A stretch of DNA of 64,000 nt from Bradyrhizobium mercantei. GTDB lineage: Bacteria; Pseudomonadota; Alphaproteobacteria; Rhizobiales; Xanthobacteraceae. Shown in pieces: positions 9,997 through 19,228 of this stretch; positions within the stretch are counted from its first letter, which is position 1, and the number at the start of each line of letters is the position of its first letter. A program made the translations under genes and the position numbers. The stretch is from the NCBI RefSeq assembly GCF_001982635.1, contig NZ_MKFI01000002.1, positions 1,167,313 through 1,231,312 on the forward strand, given 5' to 3'. Under the pieces are notes generated by a model. The model was not told the DNA's origin. It searched no databases and saw only the letters and a list, made by a program, of their open reading frames with translations.

Positions 9997-11103
9997 ATGA
10001 CGATCTCGACGTGCCTTTCTTCCAACCGGCTGTGGCCGATCCGCTCCGTGCTCGGCATCGCCGCCGCCCTGGCCCTTGGCGGCGCCGCCGCTCCGGCGGC
10101 AGCGGGGGCCGAGACGCCGTGGTTTCCCATGAAGGTCTACGACGCGTCATCCGGCACGCCGAAGCCGGCGGACTACACACCGCTGCCGAAGGCCGAAAAG
10201 CCTTACAAGCTGTGCGTGCTGTTTCCGCACATGAAGGACAGTTTCTGGGTCGCCGTCGCCTACGGCATCGTGAAGCAGGCCGAGGCGATGAACGTCAACA
10301 TGAACCTCTACGAGGCCGGAGGTTACGAGAACCTGCCCAAGCAGCTTTCGCAATTCGATGACTGCATGGCGAGCGGACCGGACGCGATCATCGTCGGCGC
10401 GATCTCCGGCGCGGGCCTCAGCAAGAAGTTCGAGGAGGCCAAGGCCAAGGGCGTGCCGGTGGTCGGCGTCACCAATCCGCTGCCGCCCAATGCCCTGCCC
10501 GCGGCCAATTATGTCGACTTCGTCGCCATGGGTGAGGTCACCGGCGAGGGTCTGCTGGCGCAGACCAAAGCCGGCGACAAGCTCAACATCGTGACGTTCC
10601 CCGGTCCGGCCGGCTCGGGTTGGGCGGAGTCGTTCAACGAGGGCTTCAAGAAGGCGATCGCCAAGAACTCCAACGCCAAGATCCTGGCTGAGAAGTTCGG
10701 CGACTCCGGTGTCGCCGTGCAGCTCCAGCTGATCCAGGACGCGCTGCAGGCCTATCCCGCCATGAACGTGATCTGGGGCACCGCACCGACCGCCGAAGCC
10801 GCGATCGGCGCGGTCGCCGAGGCCGGCCGCAGCGACCTGAAGATCGTGTCGTCCTACGAGAACCAGGCCATGCTCGACGCGCTGAACCGCGGCGACATCC
10901 TCGCCTTCGCAACCCAATACCCCGTCGGCGAAGGCGCCATCGCGATCGACCAGGCGATGCGTCTCATCGAGAAGAAGCCGGTCATGAGCCTGGTCCAGCC
11001 GGTGGCTACCGTGATCGACAAGACCACCGTGCCGAAATTGCAGATGGACCTCGTGCTGGCGCCGGCAAGCTGGACGCCGGTCTATTCGGTCAAGGCCAAG
11101 TAA
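9997..11103 (+). CDS. TorT-like periplasmic substrate-binding protein of ABC transporter
   Basis: 368 residues from ATG 9997 (weak gaggattgc ribosome site). This start gives a clean Sec signal peptide with hydrophobic core VLGIAAALALGGAAAPAAA and cleavage near AGAE. The mature protein begins TPWFPMKVYDA and continues KLCVLFPHMKDSFWVAVAYG and EAGGYENLPKQLSQFDDC. This arrangement is typical of TorT, the periplasmic TMAO-binding partner of TorS, within the wider sugar-binding (Peripla_BP_4) superfamily. No sensor kinase is nearby. Instead an ABC ATPase and two permeases follow, so here it most likely delivers solute to a transporter. The longer frame starting at 9811 overlaps hyuB and lacks a signal, so it was not used. 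The ligand is unknown. Confidence 0.88.
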   Translation: MTISTCLSSNRLWPIRSVLGIAAALALGGAAAPAAAGAETPWFPMKVYDASSGTPKPADYTPLPKAEKPYKLCVLFPHMKDSFWVAVAYGIVKQAEAMNVNMNLYEAGGYENLPKQLSQFDDCMASGPDAIIVGAISGAGLSKKFEEAKAKGVPVVGVTNPLPPNALPAANYVDFVAMGEVTGEGLLAQTKAGDKLNIVTFPGPAGSGWAESFNEGFKKAIAKNSNAKILAEKFGDSGVAVQLQLIQDALQAYPAMNVIWGTAPTAEAAIGAVAEAGRSDLKIVSSYENQAMLDALNRGDILAFATQYPVGEGAIAIDQAMRLIEKKPVMSLVQPVATVIDKTTVPKLQMDLVLAPASWTPVYSVKAK

Positions 11104-11120
11104 CTCGGCCAGTACGGATC

Positions 11121-11146
11121 AAGGCGGGAGCACCCGCTTCCGCCTT
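11121..11146 (+). promoter_or_regulatory. intercistronic hairpin after binding-protein gene
   Basis: AAGGCGG (11121-11127) pairs with CCGCCTT (11140-11146), with an alternative inner GCGGG/CCCGC pairing. It sits in the 64-base gap between the binding protein and the ATPase. Hairpins here are common in ABC operons, where they protect the upstream mRNA so the binding protein is made in excess. The role here is inferred from position. Confidence 0.4.
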
Positions 11147-11167
11147 TGCGGCCCCACGGAGAAGCCG

Positions 11168-12706
11168 ATGTACGTCGAGATCGACCCAGCACCGGCCGAG
11201 CCTCTGCTTCGATTGCGGGGGATATCGAAGCGATTCACCGGCGTCCGTGCACTCGACCGCGTCGACCTCGATGTTCGCGCCGGTGAACTTCACGTCCTGT
11301 TCGGCGAGAACGGCGCCGGCAAATCGACCCTGATCAATGTCGTGTCGGGAACGTTTCCGCCCGACGAGGGCGCGTTCCGTTTCGGCGGCGAGGAGATCCA
11401 CCACTTGACGCCGCAGCGGGCGCGCGCGATCGGCATCAGTCCGGTGTTTCAGGAGTTCTCGCTGGTCCCGAGCCTCACCGTGGAAGAGAACCTGTTCCTT
11501 GGCCGCGAAGTCACGCATGGCGGCGTGTTGCGCTCAGGCGAGATGCGCAAGCGCGCCAGGGCGCTGATCGACGAGCTCGGCTTCGACCTCGATCCATCGC
11601 AACGGGTCGACGACCTCTCCCGCGCGCATCAGCAGATGGCGGAGATCGCCAAGGCCCTGCTCGGCCGCGTCCGCCTCTTGATCCTCGACGAGCCGACCGC
11701 TTCGTTGACCGAGCGCGAGACCGGACGGCTGTTCGAGCTGATCGCGCGCCTCAAGAGCCAGAATGTCGGGCTGATTTACGTCTCGCATCGCATGCGCGAA
11801 ATCCGCGCCCTGGCCGACCGCGTCACGGTGCTGCGCGACGGCCGGCACATCCGGACCCTCGATGCCGCGACCTCGACGGACGGCGAGCTGGTAGAGCTGA
11901 TGACCGGCCGGGCCATCGACCTGCTGTTTCCCGCCATCGCGCACCGGCCCGACAAAGTGATGGTCGACGTCGAGAACCTGACGCTCGCCGACGGCAGCGT
12001 CAGGGAAGTCAATTTCCATGCCCGGGCCGGCGAGATCACCGGCATCGCGGGCCTCGTCGGCTGCGGCAAGTCGGAACTGATCCGCGCCATCTACGGCATC
12101 GAGCCCGCGACGTCAGGCATGATCCGGATCGATGGCCTGCCCTACGAGCTCCCGACCCCGAGGCACAGCCTCAAGCGCGGTGTCGCCTACTTCCCGGCGA
12201 ACCGGATCGCCGAAGGGCTGGCGCTGTCGCGTCCGATCCGCGAGAACGCGTCGATGACCGGGCTCGACCTGCCCAGCTTCGCCCGCTTCGGCGTATTACG
12301 GCAGGCCGCCGAGCGCGCGACGATCGCCGGCATCATGGATCAGTTGCAGCTGAGGCCGCCGAACATCGAGCGGAGCGCCGGCGCGCTGTCGGGCGGCAAT
12401 CGCCAGAAGGTGATGCTGGGACGCGCGTTGACCCGCGAGCTGACCGTGTTCCTGTTCGACGAGCCGAGTGTCGGCATCGACGTCGGCGCCAAGCTCGAGG
12501 TCTACGAGTTCATGAAGCGCCTCGTCGAGGCCGGCGCCGCCGTGATCGTGGTGTCTTCCGAATTGCCTGAGGTGCTGGCGCTGTCGAACCGGCTCTATGT
12601 CATGCATCAGGGCCGCATCGCCGCCGAGCTGACCGGCACTGAGAAGACCGAGCAGAACGTGCTTTCAAGCTTCTTCCGCGATCATCTCACCGCGGAGGTC
12701 GCATGA
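11168..12706 (+). CDS. sugar-type ABC transporter ATP-binding protein
   Basis: 512 residues with two fused nucleotide-binding domains, as in RbsA/MglA. Domain 1 has a full Walker A (GENGAGKST) and Walker B (LLILDEPTASLT), but its signature region is atypical (DDLSRAHQQMAEIAKALL). Domain 2 has the usual degenerate P-loop GLVGCGKSEL, a good signature LSGGNRQKVMLGRAL and FLFDEPSVGID. It powers import through the two permeases downstream, and its stop overlaps the first permease start by 4 bases. The family normally moves pentoses, nucleosides or similar polar compounds, but the hyu/molybdo-hydroxylase context suggests a heterocyclic substrate. Confidence 0.93.
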   Translation: MYVEIDPAPAEPLLRLRGISKRFTGVRALDRVDLDVRAGELHVLFGENGAGKSTLINVVSGTFPPDEGAFRFGGEEIHHLTPQRARAIGISPVFQEFSLVPSLTVEENLFLGREVTHGGVLRSGEMRKRARALIDELGFDLDPSQRVDDLSRAHQQMAEIAKALLGRVRLLILDEPTASLTERETGRLFELIARLKSQNVGLIYVSHRMREIRALADRVTVLRDGRHIRTLDAATSTDGELVELMTGRAIDLLFPAIAHRPDKVMVDVENLTLADGSVREVNFHARAGEITGIAGLVGCGKSELIRAIYGIEPATSGMIRIDGLPYELPTPRHSLKRGVAYFPANRIAEGLALSRPIRENASMTGLDLPSFARFGVLRQAAERATIAGIMDQLQLRPPNIERSAGALSGGNRQKVMLGRALTRELTVFLFDEPSVGIDVGAKLEVYEFMKRLVEAGAAVIVVSSELPEVLALSNRLYVMHQGRIAAELTGTEKTEQNVLSSFFRDHLTAEVA

Positions 12707-13719
12707 ACACGGCCCTGGTCGCCGCCGCGCCACGACACGTGATCAGCCTGCGGTCGATCGCAGGCCGGATCGGGCTCCTGCCGGCCCTGCTGGTGATGCT
12801 GGTGGCCGGCATGTCGGCGGTCGATGCGCAGTTCTACGGCATCATCAATGTCCTCAACATCCTGCGCAACGCTTCGCTGCTGGCGATCGTCGCCTGCGGC
12901 CAGGCGCTGGTCATCATCGCGGGCGGCTTCGATCTCTCGGTCGGCGCCGTGGTCGCCCTCGCGAGCGTCGTCACTGCAAAAACCATGGCGGCGACCTCAG
13001 CCGCCTTTCCCGGCTCCAACGGCCTCATCATCGCAAGCGGGGTCGCGGCCGGGCTCGGTTGCGGCGTCGTGGTCGGGCTCGTCAACGGCTTCTGCGTGGC
13101 ACGGCTCAAGGTCTCCGGCTTCGTGGTGACCCTCGGCACGATGTCCGCGACCGCCGGTGTCGGCCTCATGATCACGAACGGCATCCCCGTCTACGGCATG
13201 CCCGAGCTCTTCGTGAAAGGCTTCGGCCGCGCCCAGGCGCTCGGTCTGCCGACCGCCGCCCACGTCGCGCTGATCGTGATCCTGGCGATGGTGTTTGCAC
13301 AGCGGCGCACGCTGTTCGGCCGCTACGTTTACGCGATCGGCGGCAATGTCGATGCGGCGGTGGTGTCGGGCGTCTCGATCCGGCGCCACATCGTCGGCAC
13401 CTACGTCGTCTCCAGCGTCCTTGCGGCACTGACCGGCATTCTGCTGACGGCGCAGGTCGGCTCCGGCCAGGCCAGCTTCGGCGGCGACCGGATGATGCTG
13501 CAATCGATCGCCGCCGCCGTCATCGGTGGCGTCAGCCTGCGCGGCGGCGTCGGGCGCATCGAGATCGTCGCCGTCAGCGCGCTGTTCCTGACCATCCTCG
13601 GCAACGCACTCAACCTCCTGCACGTCGACTCGCGGCTTCAGCCGGTCTTCCTCGGCGTCATCATGGTCGCCGCCGTGGCGCTCGACGAACTCAGCCGACG
13701 GAGCAAGCCGCGTGTCTGA
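12703..13719 (+). CDS. ABC transporter permease (BPD_transp_2 family)
   Basis: 338 residues with about eight to ten hydrophobic segments, of the ribose/branched-chain amino acid permease family. The conserved cytoplasmic loop is CGQALVIIAGGFDLSVGAVV. A second landmark is the glycine-rich IAAAVIGGVSLRGGVGRIE near residues 265-285. The ATG overlaps the ATPase stop, and its own stop overlaps the GTG start of the next permease by 8 bases, indicating a tight operon. It forms the membrane pore with the next gene as a heterodimer. Confidence 0.92.
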   Translation: MNTALVAAAPRHVISLRSIAGRIGLLPALLVMLVAGMSAVDAQFYGIINVLNILRNASLLAIVACGQALVIIAGGFDLSVGAVVALASVVTAKTMAATSAAFPGSNGLIIASGVAAGLGCGVVVGLVNGFCVARLKVSGFVVTLGTMSATAGVGLMITNGIPVYGMPELFVKGFGRAQALGLPTAAHVALIVILAMVFAQRRTLFGRYVYAIGGNVDAAVVSGVSIRRHIVGTYVVSSVLAALTGILLTAQVGSGQASFGGDRMMLQSIAAAVIGGVSLRGGVGRIEIVAVSALFLTILGNALNLLHVDSRLQPVFLGVIMVAAVALDELSRRSKPRV

Positions 13720-14725
13720 CCTCGAATTGACCGTCGTCACGAAGGACACCGACCGCCCGAAGCTCGCACTGGGCCGCCGGCTCTGGAATGCGGTGCTGCC
13801 GGTCGCATTGGCGGTGCTGTTGCTAGGCTTCGCCGCCGTCGACCACGGCGTGTTGTCGCCGGCCAATCTGCTCAACATCGCGCAGCAGACCAGCTATCTG
13901 GCGCTGTTCGCGATGGCGCAGACCGTGGTCATCCTGACCCGCGGCTTCGACCTTGCCCTTGGCCCGACCGTATCGATGGTCAGCGTCGGCAGCGCGCTGG
14001 CGATGGCCGGCGCCACGGCGTCGGGCCACGGCGCGGCTGCCGTGCTGCTCGCGGGGCTCGGCGCCGGATTTGCCCTCGGCATCGCGTGCGGCCTGTTCAA
14101 CGGCGTGGTCGTCGCGCTGCTCGGGGTCAATCCCTTCGTCGCGACCCTCGGCAGCTACAATATCGCAATCGGGATTGCGACCACGCTTTCGTCCGGACGG
14201 CCGGTGCAGGGCGTGCCCGCGCCGTTCTCGCAGATCTTCTACAGCGGCAGCATCTTCGGCGTGCCGGCGGCGATTGCGATCACTGTCGCGGTCGGCGCCG
14301 GGCTGCATTTGCTGCTGGCGCGCACCGTGTTCGGCCGCTCGCTCTACCTGATCGGCACCAACCCGCGCGCCGCGGCGGTCGCCGGCCTGCCGGTCAAACG
14401 CATCCTGGTCGCGACCTACGTGTTGTGCTCGGGCCTCGCTGCGCTGGGCGCGATCATGATGACGGCGCGGACCGGCTCGGGCGAACCGAACCTCGGCGGC
14501 GCACTCTCGTTGCAGGCGATTGCCGGCGCCGTGGTCGGCGGAACCAGCCTGGCCGGCGGCCGCGGCGGGGTCGGCACCGCCGTGCTCGGCGCCCTGTTCA
14601 TCACCATCCTCTCCAACGGCATGAACCTCACCCGGATCGACGGCTACGTGCAGATGGTCGTGCTCGGCGCCATCGTCATCGTAGGCGTGCTGCTGGATCG
14701 CCTACGGCAGGAGCGGAGCCAATGA
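13712..14725 (+). CDS. second ABC transporter permease (BPD_transp_2 family)
   Basis: 337 residues starting at GTG 13712, inside the previous gene. It is homologous to its neighbour: MAQTVVILTRGFDLALGPTV corresponds to the EAA-like loop, and QAIAGAVVGGTSLAGGRGG to the second landmark. Multiple membrane segments span the length. Its stop overlaps the start of the FAD subunit gene (ATGA), tying transporter and oxidoreductase into one transcript. That overlap is the best sequence evidence that the imported compound is the hydroxylase substrate. Confidence 0.92.
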   Translation: MSDLELTVVTKDTDRPKLALGRRLWNAVLPVALAVLLLGFAAVDHGVLSPANLLNIAQQTSYLALFAMAQTVVILTRGFDLALGPTVSMVSVGSALAMAGATASGHGAAAVLLAGLGAGFALGIACGLFNGVVVALLGVNPFVATLGSYNIAIGIATTLSSGRPVQGVPAPFSQIFYSGSIFGVPAAIAITVAVGAGLHLLLARTVFGRSLYLIGTNPRAAAVAGLPVKRILVATYVLCSGLAALGAIMMTARTGSGEPNLGGALSLQAIAGAVVGGTSLAGGRGGVGTAVLGALFITILSNGMNLTRIDGYVQMVVLGAIVIVGVLLDRLRQERSQ

Positions 14726-15615
14726 CGTCAGGCTCTCCCACCCCGGCCGTCGCGGTCGCGGCACGCAATGCGCCGACGTCGATCTACGTCGCCACCTCGC
14801 TCGAGGCCGCACTCGATGCGCTGGGCGAATACGGTGCCGCAGGTGCTCCGTTCGCCGGCGGCACATGGATCATGCGATCGCCGATCCGGCACGAGCCGCT
14901 CGGGACCCACTATGTCGCAATCGGAAGGCTCGCCGAGCTGTCCGCGGTTCGGATCGGCAGCGATGCCGTCGAGATCGGCGCGGCGGTCACGCACGCGGCG
15001 CTTGCGGCCGCCTTGGCCGACCTTCCGGAATTTGCCGGCCTCGCCGCGGCTGCCGGACGCGCCGCCAACCCCGCTATTCGCGCGATGGCGACCATCGGCG
15101 GCAATCTGTCGACATCGGCATTCGCCGCGGCGGATTGCGTGCCGGCGCTGCTCTGTCTGGATGCCGATGTCGAGATCGCGGGCCGCGACAGTCGCGAGCG
15201 CATCAGCCTGGCGCAATTCCTCAAGGTCCGATCAACGCTCGCTCCCGGCCTCCTGCTGACACGGATCATCGTGCCGCGAGCCGAACGCCGGACGGCCCAT
15301 GTCCGCCTGCCGCTGCGCAAATCGGGCGACTATCCGGTCGCGATCGTCAGTCTGTCGGTCACCATCGATACGGCCGGTCGTGTCCAGACGGCACGGGTCG
15401 CGGTCGGCTCAGTCGAACCGGTTGCGCGCCGATGGGAGCGGCTTGAAGCGGCGCTGCTCGGACGTCCGCTCGACGCCGCCGCGGCGGCACGGACTGCGGC
15501 CGAGTTGACCGACGAGTTCGCCGGCCGCGACAGCGTCGACGCACCGGGCTGGTATCGCGTCAGCGTGCTAGCCGGCCTCGTCCGCCGCGCGGCGATCGCT
15601 ACTCTTGGCTCATGA
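14722..15615 (+). CDS. xanthine dehydrogenase-family FAD-binding subunit
   Basis: 297 residues from ATG 14722, which overlaps the permease stop as ATGA; the longer open frame upstream is only antipermease sequence. It is the medium (FAD) subunit of a molybdenum hydroxylase: FAGGTWIMRS is the first FAD loop and ATIGGNLSTSAFAAADCVP the second. The CO-dehydrogenase-type C-terminal domain follows (RLPLRKSGDYPVAIVSLSV). It passes electrons from the iron-sulfur subunit to an acceptor. The stop is immediately followed by the 2Fe-2S subunit start. Confidence 0.9.
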   Translation: MTSGSPTPAVAVAARNAPTSIYVATSLEAALDALGEYGAAGAPFAGGTWIMRSPIRHEPLGTHYVAIGRLAELSAVRIGSDAVEIGAAVTHAALAAALADLPEFAGLAAAAGRAANPAIRAMATIGGNLSTSAFAAADCVPALLCLDADVEIAGRDSRERISLAQFLKVRSTLAPGLLLTRIIVPRAERRTAHVRLPLRKSGDYPVAIVSLSVTIDTAGRVQTARVAVGSVEPVARRWERLEAALLGRPLDAAAAARTAAELTDEFAGRDSVDAPGWYRVSVLAGLVRRAAIATLGS

Positions 15616-16101
15616 ATGCGCGGGAATGACATGGGATTCAACATGGGATTCAACCTGAGTGTGAACGGCGATCGCCTCTCCTCCACGGCCGACCCTGCCA
15701 CCCCGCTGGTGGATATCCTGCGCGAGGAGCTGCATCTGACCGGCGCGAAGCCGGTTTGTCGCGAGGGCTTTTGCGGTGCCTGCATGGTGCTGGTCGACGG
15801 CGAGCCCACTCCGTCGTGCCTGCTGCCCGCGGCACTCGCGGATGGCCGCGAGATCCGGACAGTCGAAGGCCTTGCGCCTCTCGGCCAATTGAACCGCATC
15901 CAGGCCGCGCTCGAGGCCAGCGATGCCGTGCAATGCGGCATGTGCTTTCCCGGCATGGTGGTGAGCCTGACGCATCTCCTGACGACGCGGCCGGATGCCA
16001 CACGTGACGATATCCTGATAGCGCTGACCGGAAATATCTGCCGCTGCACCGGCTATGAACGCATCGTCGAGGCGACGTTGCTCGCCTTGGCCACGACCTG
16101 A
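15616..16101 (+). CDS. 2Fe-2S subunit of molybdenum hydroxylase
   Basis: 161 residues with both expected clusters. The plant-ferredoxin-type set is CREGFCGACMVLVDGEPTPSC (near residues 48-68, first 19 conserved) and the helical-domain set is CGMCFPGM with ICRCTGYE near the C-terminus. The start at 15616 abuts the previous stop; in-frame ATGs at 15631 and 15643 are alternatives, the latter giving the most usual N-terminus. It carries electrons between the molybdenum centre and the FAD subunit. Confidence 0.93.
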   Translation: MRGNDMGFNMGFNLSVNGDRLSSTADPATPLVDILREELHLTGAKPVCREGFCGACMVLVDGEPTPSCLLPAALADGREIRTVEGLAPLGQLNRIQAALEASDAVQCGMCFPGMVVSLTHLLTTRPDATRDDILIALTGNICRCTGYERIVEATLLALATT

Positions 16102-16116
16102 TCGGGAGGCGCAAGC

Positions 16117-18477
16117 ATGTCCGACGTTTCCGCGACGATGGATTTGCGCCGGCGTGACGCCGCCGACAAGCTGCGTGGCCGGACGCGCTACACCATCGAT
16201 CGCTACCTGCCGGGCATGCTGCACGCCGCGGTGCTGCGCGCCAGCTTGCCAGCGGGACGGATCATTCGCCTCGATACGTCCAGAGCGGCCCGGATGCCGG
16301 GCGTGCGGGCGATCGTGACGGCAGCAGATGCGCCCGGCATGATCGGGATCGGCATCGCCGATCATCCCCTCTTCGCCCACGACGTCATTCGCTACGACGG
16401 CGAACCGCTCGCCGCGGTCGCAGCCGTCGATTTGGCGCAGGCGCATGCCGCGCTGGCGGCGATCGACCTGGAGATCGAGCCGCTGCCAGAAGTGCTGACC
16501 ATGGCGGATGCGCTCGCGCCCGGCGCGCCGCTGGTTCATCCGGACTGGCGCAGCTATGAGGTCTTGCTCGAGGGCGGCGCGCGTGGCGGCAACGTTGCCT
16601 GGGAAGCGACCGTGGTTCGCGGCGACGTCGATGCCGCCTTTGCCCGGCCCGACGTCGAGATCATCGAGAGCTCGTTCCGTGTCGGCCGGCAGAACCATGT
16701 CGCGTTCGAGCCGCGCGCTGTGGTCGCAAGCTACGAAGACGGGCGCTTCCATGTCGAGACGTCGACGCAAGTCCCCTGGAGCATCCGCAATGCGACCGCG
16801 CGCGTGCTTGGCGTCCCCGCATCGCAAGTCCGCGTCACGGTGCCGCCGGTCGGCGGCGGCTTCGGTCTCAAATTCGATCTGGCGATCGAGCCCTTCGCCG
16901 CCCTGCTCGCCCGCGCCAGCGGCCGGCCGGTGCGCCTCGTCAATTCGCGCGAGGAGGAGATGCTGACCTGCCTGTTCCGCGAGAACGCCGATATCCGCAT
17001 CCGCTCCGCGGTGACGCGCGAGGGAGACATCGTGGGCCGCGAGGCCGTCGTCCTGATGGATTGCGGCGCCTATGGCGGCGAGCAGATCTTCCTGACCACC
17101 ATGACCGCGCACACACTCGGCGGCAACTACAGGCTCGGCAGCGTGCGCATGGTCTCGCGTGCGGTCTACACCAACACGGCGCCAAACGGCGCGTTCCGTT
17201 GCTGCAACGGCGTCTACAACACCTTTGCGCTCGAGCGGCACACCGACGAGATCGCAGCCAGGATCGGAATGGATCCACTCACCTTCCGCCGCCGCAACGT
17301 GCTCGGCGACCGGGACATCGGCGCCACCGGCCAGGTCTTCGAAGGCGACGTGCTCGGCCCGATGCTCGAGCGGATGGATACGCTGCGCGATGCGGCAGCG
17401 CCGCCGCCGGCGCGCGGCGACGGACGGCTCTATGGCCGCGCGACCACCGTCGGCACCTGGTTCGTCTTCGTCGGCCCGTCGGCCGCGACGGTGAACATGA
17501 ATGCCGACGGCACCGCGACGCTGGTCACGTCGGGCGTTGAAATCGGATCCGGCTCGATGATGCAGAGCCTGCCGCAGATCGTCGCCAGCACGCTCGGCAT
17601 CGCGCCCGAGCATGTCATCGTGCGCGCAGCCGATACCGATGCGGCCGGCTATGACGTCGGCGTCGGCGGCGGTCGTACCACCGTCTCGCTCGGCGCCGCC
17701 AGCCTGTCGGCCGCGCAGGAGGTGCGCACCAAGCTGCTGAAGGTCGCCTCCGAGATGATCGAGGCTGCGCCCGATGATCTCGTCATGCGCGACGGGCGTA
17801 TCGAGATCGCCGGTGCGCCGGGCTCGGGCCGTACGGTCACGGAGGTCGCAACCCGCGCCCAGGCGCTGGGCGGCCCGGTCTCCGGCACCGGCGCCTTCAC
17901 CGGCGCCGGCGTGCCGGCGATGCCGGGCTGCGTGGCCGGACATTTCATTGACGCGATCGACATCCCCGTGTTCGCCGTGCACGACTGCGAGGTCGCCGTC
18001 GATCCCGAGACCGGACACGTCGAGGTGCTCAGCTATCGCGTGGTCCAGGACGTCGGCCGTGCGCTGAACCCGCGCGCCATCCACGGCCAGATCCAGGGTG
18101 GTGTCGTGCAGGGGCTAGGTTACGCGTTGTACGAGGAAGTCACGATCGGCGGCAATGGCCGCGTTTGCCAGAACGGTTTCGAGACCTATCGCGTGCCGCT
18201 GGCGCTCGACGTCGTGCCGGTCGAAATCAGTCTCTATGAAGGTGCGCCGTCGATCGGTCCGCTCGGCACCAAGGGCGCCGGTGAGGTGCCGATCCTCAAT
18301 GTCGGCGCGGCTGTTGCCTGCGCGGTTGCGAATGCGACGGCAAAGCGGGTGCAGGAGCTGCCGCTGACGCCACCGCGCGTGCTCGCACTTCTACTTGGCC
18401 ACAAGCCGGAGCTCGCATTGTCGCACGTTGCCGAGGTGTGGGCGGACAACCTTGTTCGTCCTCACAAGGGGCTCTAG
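16117..18477 (+). CDS. molybdopterin-binding subunit of xanthine dehydrogenase-family hydroxylase
   Basis: 786 residues, the normal size for a stand-alone large subunit (CoxL/XdhB-like). Key stretches are the glycine loop VGGGFGLKFDL near residue 247, NHVAFEPRAVVASY, VGVGGGRTTVSLGAAS, and GPLGTKGAGEVPILNVGAA near the C-terminus, which contains the catalytic glutamate (GAGE). The enzyme hydroxylates carbon next to a ring nitrogen or an aldehyde, using water as oxygen source. The active-site loop of CO dehydrogenase (with its cysteine) is not apparent, so CO oxidation is unlikely. It has a Shine-Dalgarno (gggaggc) and ends the catabolic operon; the substrate is unknown. Confidence 0.92.
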   Translation: MSDVSATMDLRRRDAADKLRGRTRYTIDRYLPGMLHAAVLRASLPAGRIIRLDTSRAARMPGVRAIVTAADAPGMIGIGIADHPLFAHDVIRYDGEPLAAVAAVDLAQAHAALAAIDLEIEPLPEVLTMADALAPGAPLVHPDWRSYEVLLEGGARGGNVAWEATVVRGDVDAAFARPDVEIIESSFRVGRQNHVAFEPRAVVASYEDGRFHVETSTQVPWSIRNATARVLGVPASQVRVTVPPVGGGFGLKFDLAIEPFAALLARASGRPVRLVNSREEEMLTCLFRENADIRIRSAVTREGDIVGREAVVLMDCGAYGGEQIFLTTMTAHTLGGNYRLGSVRMVSRAVYTNTAPNGAFRCCNGVYNTFALERHTDEIAARIGMDPLTFRRRNVLGDRDIGATGQVFEGDVLGPMLERMDTLRDAAAPPPARGDGRLYGRATTVGTWFVFVGPSAATVNMNADGTATLVTSGVEIGSGSMMQSLPQIVASTLGIAPEHVIVRAADTDAAGYDVGVGGGRTTVSLGAASLSAAQEVRTKLLKVASEMIEAAPDDLVMRDGRIEIAGAPGSGRTVTEVATRAQALGGPVSGTGAFTGAGVPAMPGCVAGHFIDAIDIPVFAVHDCEVAVDPETGHVEVLSYRVVQDVGRALNPRAIHGQIQGGVVQGLGYALYEEVTIGGNGRVCQNGFETYRVPLALDVVPVEISLYEGAPSIGPLGTKGAGEVPILNVGAAVACAVANATAKRVQELPLTPPRVLALLLGHKPELALSHVAEVWADNLVRPHKGL

Positions 18478-18574
18478 GCAATGTCGGCTCGGAGCAATAC
18501 CGCGGCCGTACGCCGCGAAAGTCCGGAGACTCAAGCCAAGGGGGCAACGTTCCAGGCTCGCGCGACATCGCGTG

Positions 18575-19228
18575 TTAGGTAGACGGAAATCCGCCACCTG
18601 GCCCGGAGTGCGAGACCGCGAGCGTCGCAAGCACCGTCCTGTTGCTGATCTCGAGCTTGCGGAAGATGTGGTGCAGGTGAACCTTGATGGTGCCGTCCGC
18701 CACTTTCAGACGGCGGCCAATCTCCTTGTTCGACAAGCCCTCCGACACCAACCGCATGATCTGACGCTCGCGATCCGTCAGCATCGCAAGGTACTTCTCC
18801 GGGATCGCGGTTTGCGCACGGGAGATCGGCTCCTCCGACGGCAGCGGCAACATTCTCTGGCCGTCCGCGACCTGGCGCAATGTCTGCACCAGAGTTTCGG
18901 GCTCCTCCTCGCTCAGGATGACGCCATAAGCGCCGGCCGCCGCCAACGCGGCGAGATCGCGATCCTCGATCGAGGTAGCCAGGAACACGAGCCGCACAGG
19001 AGGCGTGCTCGAATTTGCGATATCCAGCATCGCCTGCCCAAGAACGTCAGGCATCGACATGTCCAAAATGGCTATGTCGGGCGCAACGCCCCGGATCGCT
19101 TCGAAACAGCTCGCACTGTCGTTGCAACGAGCAACAACCTGGAAATCACGTTCCGCTTCGAGCAGGCAGTTCAAACCCAATAAAACAACTGGATATCTGC
19201 TAGCAATCACCACACGACTGAAATGCAT
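18575..19228 (-). CDS. NarL/FixJ-type response regulator with LuxR helix-turn-helix
   Basis: 217 residues. The receiver has the phospho-acceptor region (PDIAILDMSMPD, aspartate near 55), but the usual N-terminal acidic pair is replaced (VVIASRYPVVLLG instead of VLVDDH). The LuxR DNA-binding domain is canonical (LTDRERQIMRLVSEGLSNKE, then VADGTIKVHLHHIFRKL). No cognate histidine kinase is in the window. It is convergent with the molybdenum hydroxylase operon and diverges from a second LuxR-type gene. Location beside the secretion and polysaccharide genes suggests, but does not prove, that it controls them. Confidence 0.88.
   Translation of the reverse strand: MHFSRVVIASRYPVVLLGLNCLLEAERDFQVVARCNDSASCFEAIRGVAPDIAILDMSMPDVLGQAMLDIANSSTPPVRLVFLATSIEDRDLAALAAAGAYGVILSEEEPETLVQTLRQVADGQRMLPLPSEEPISRAQTAIPEKYLAMLTDRERQIMRLVSEGLSNKEIGRRLKVADGTIKVHLHHIFRKLEISNRTVLATLAVSHSGPGGGFPST

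Noticed and set aside
15610..18084. 824-codon open frame on the - strand
   Set aside because: Antisense to the 2Fe-2S and molybdenum subunits; no family similarity and an Arg/Asp/His-rich composition typical of shadow frames.
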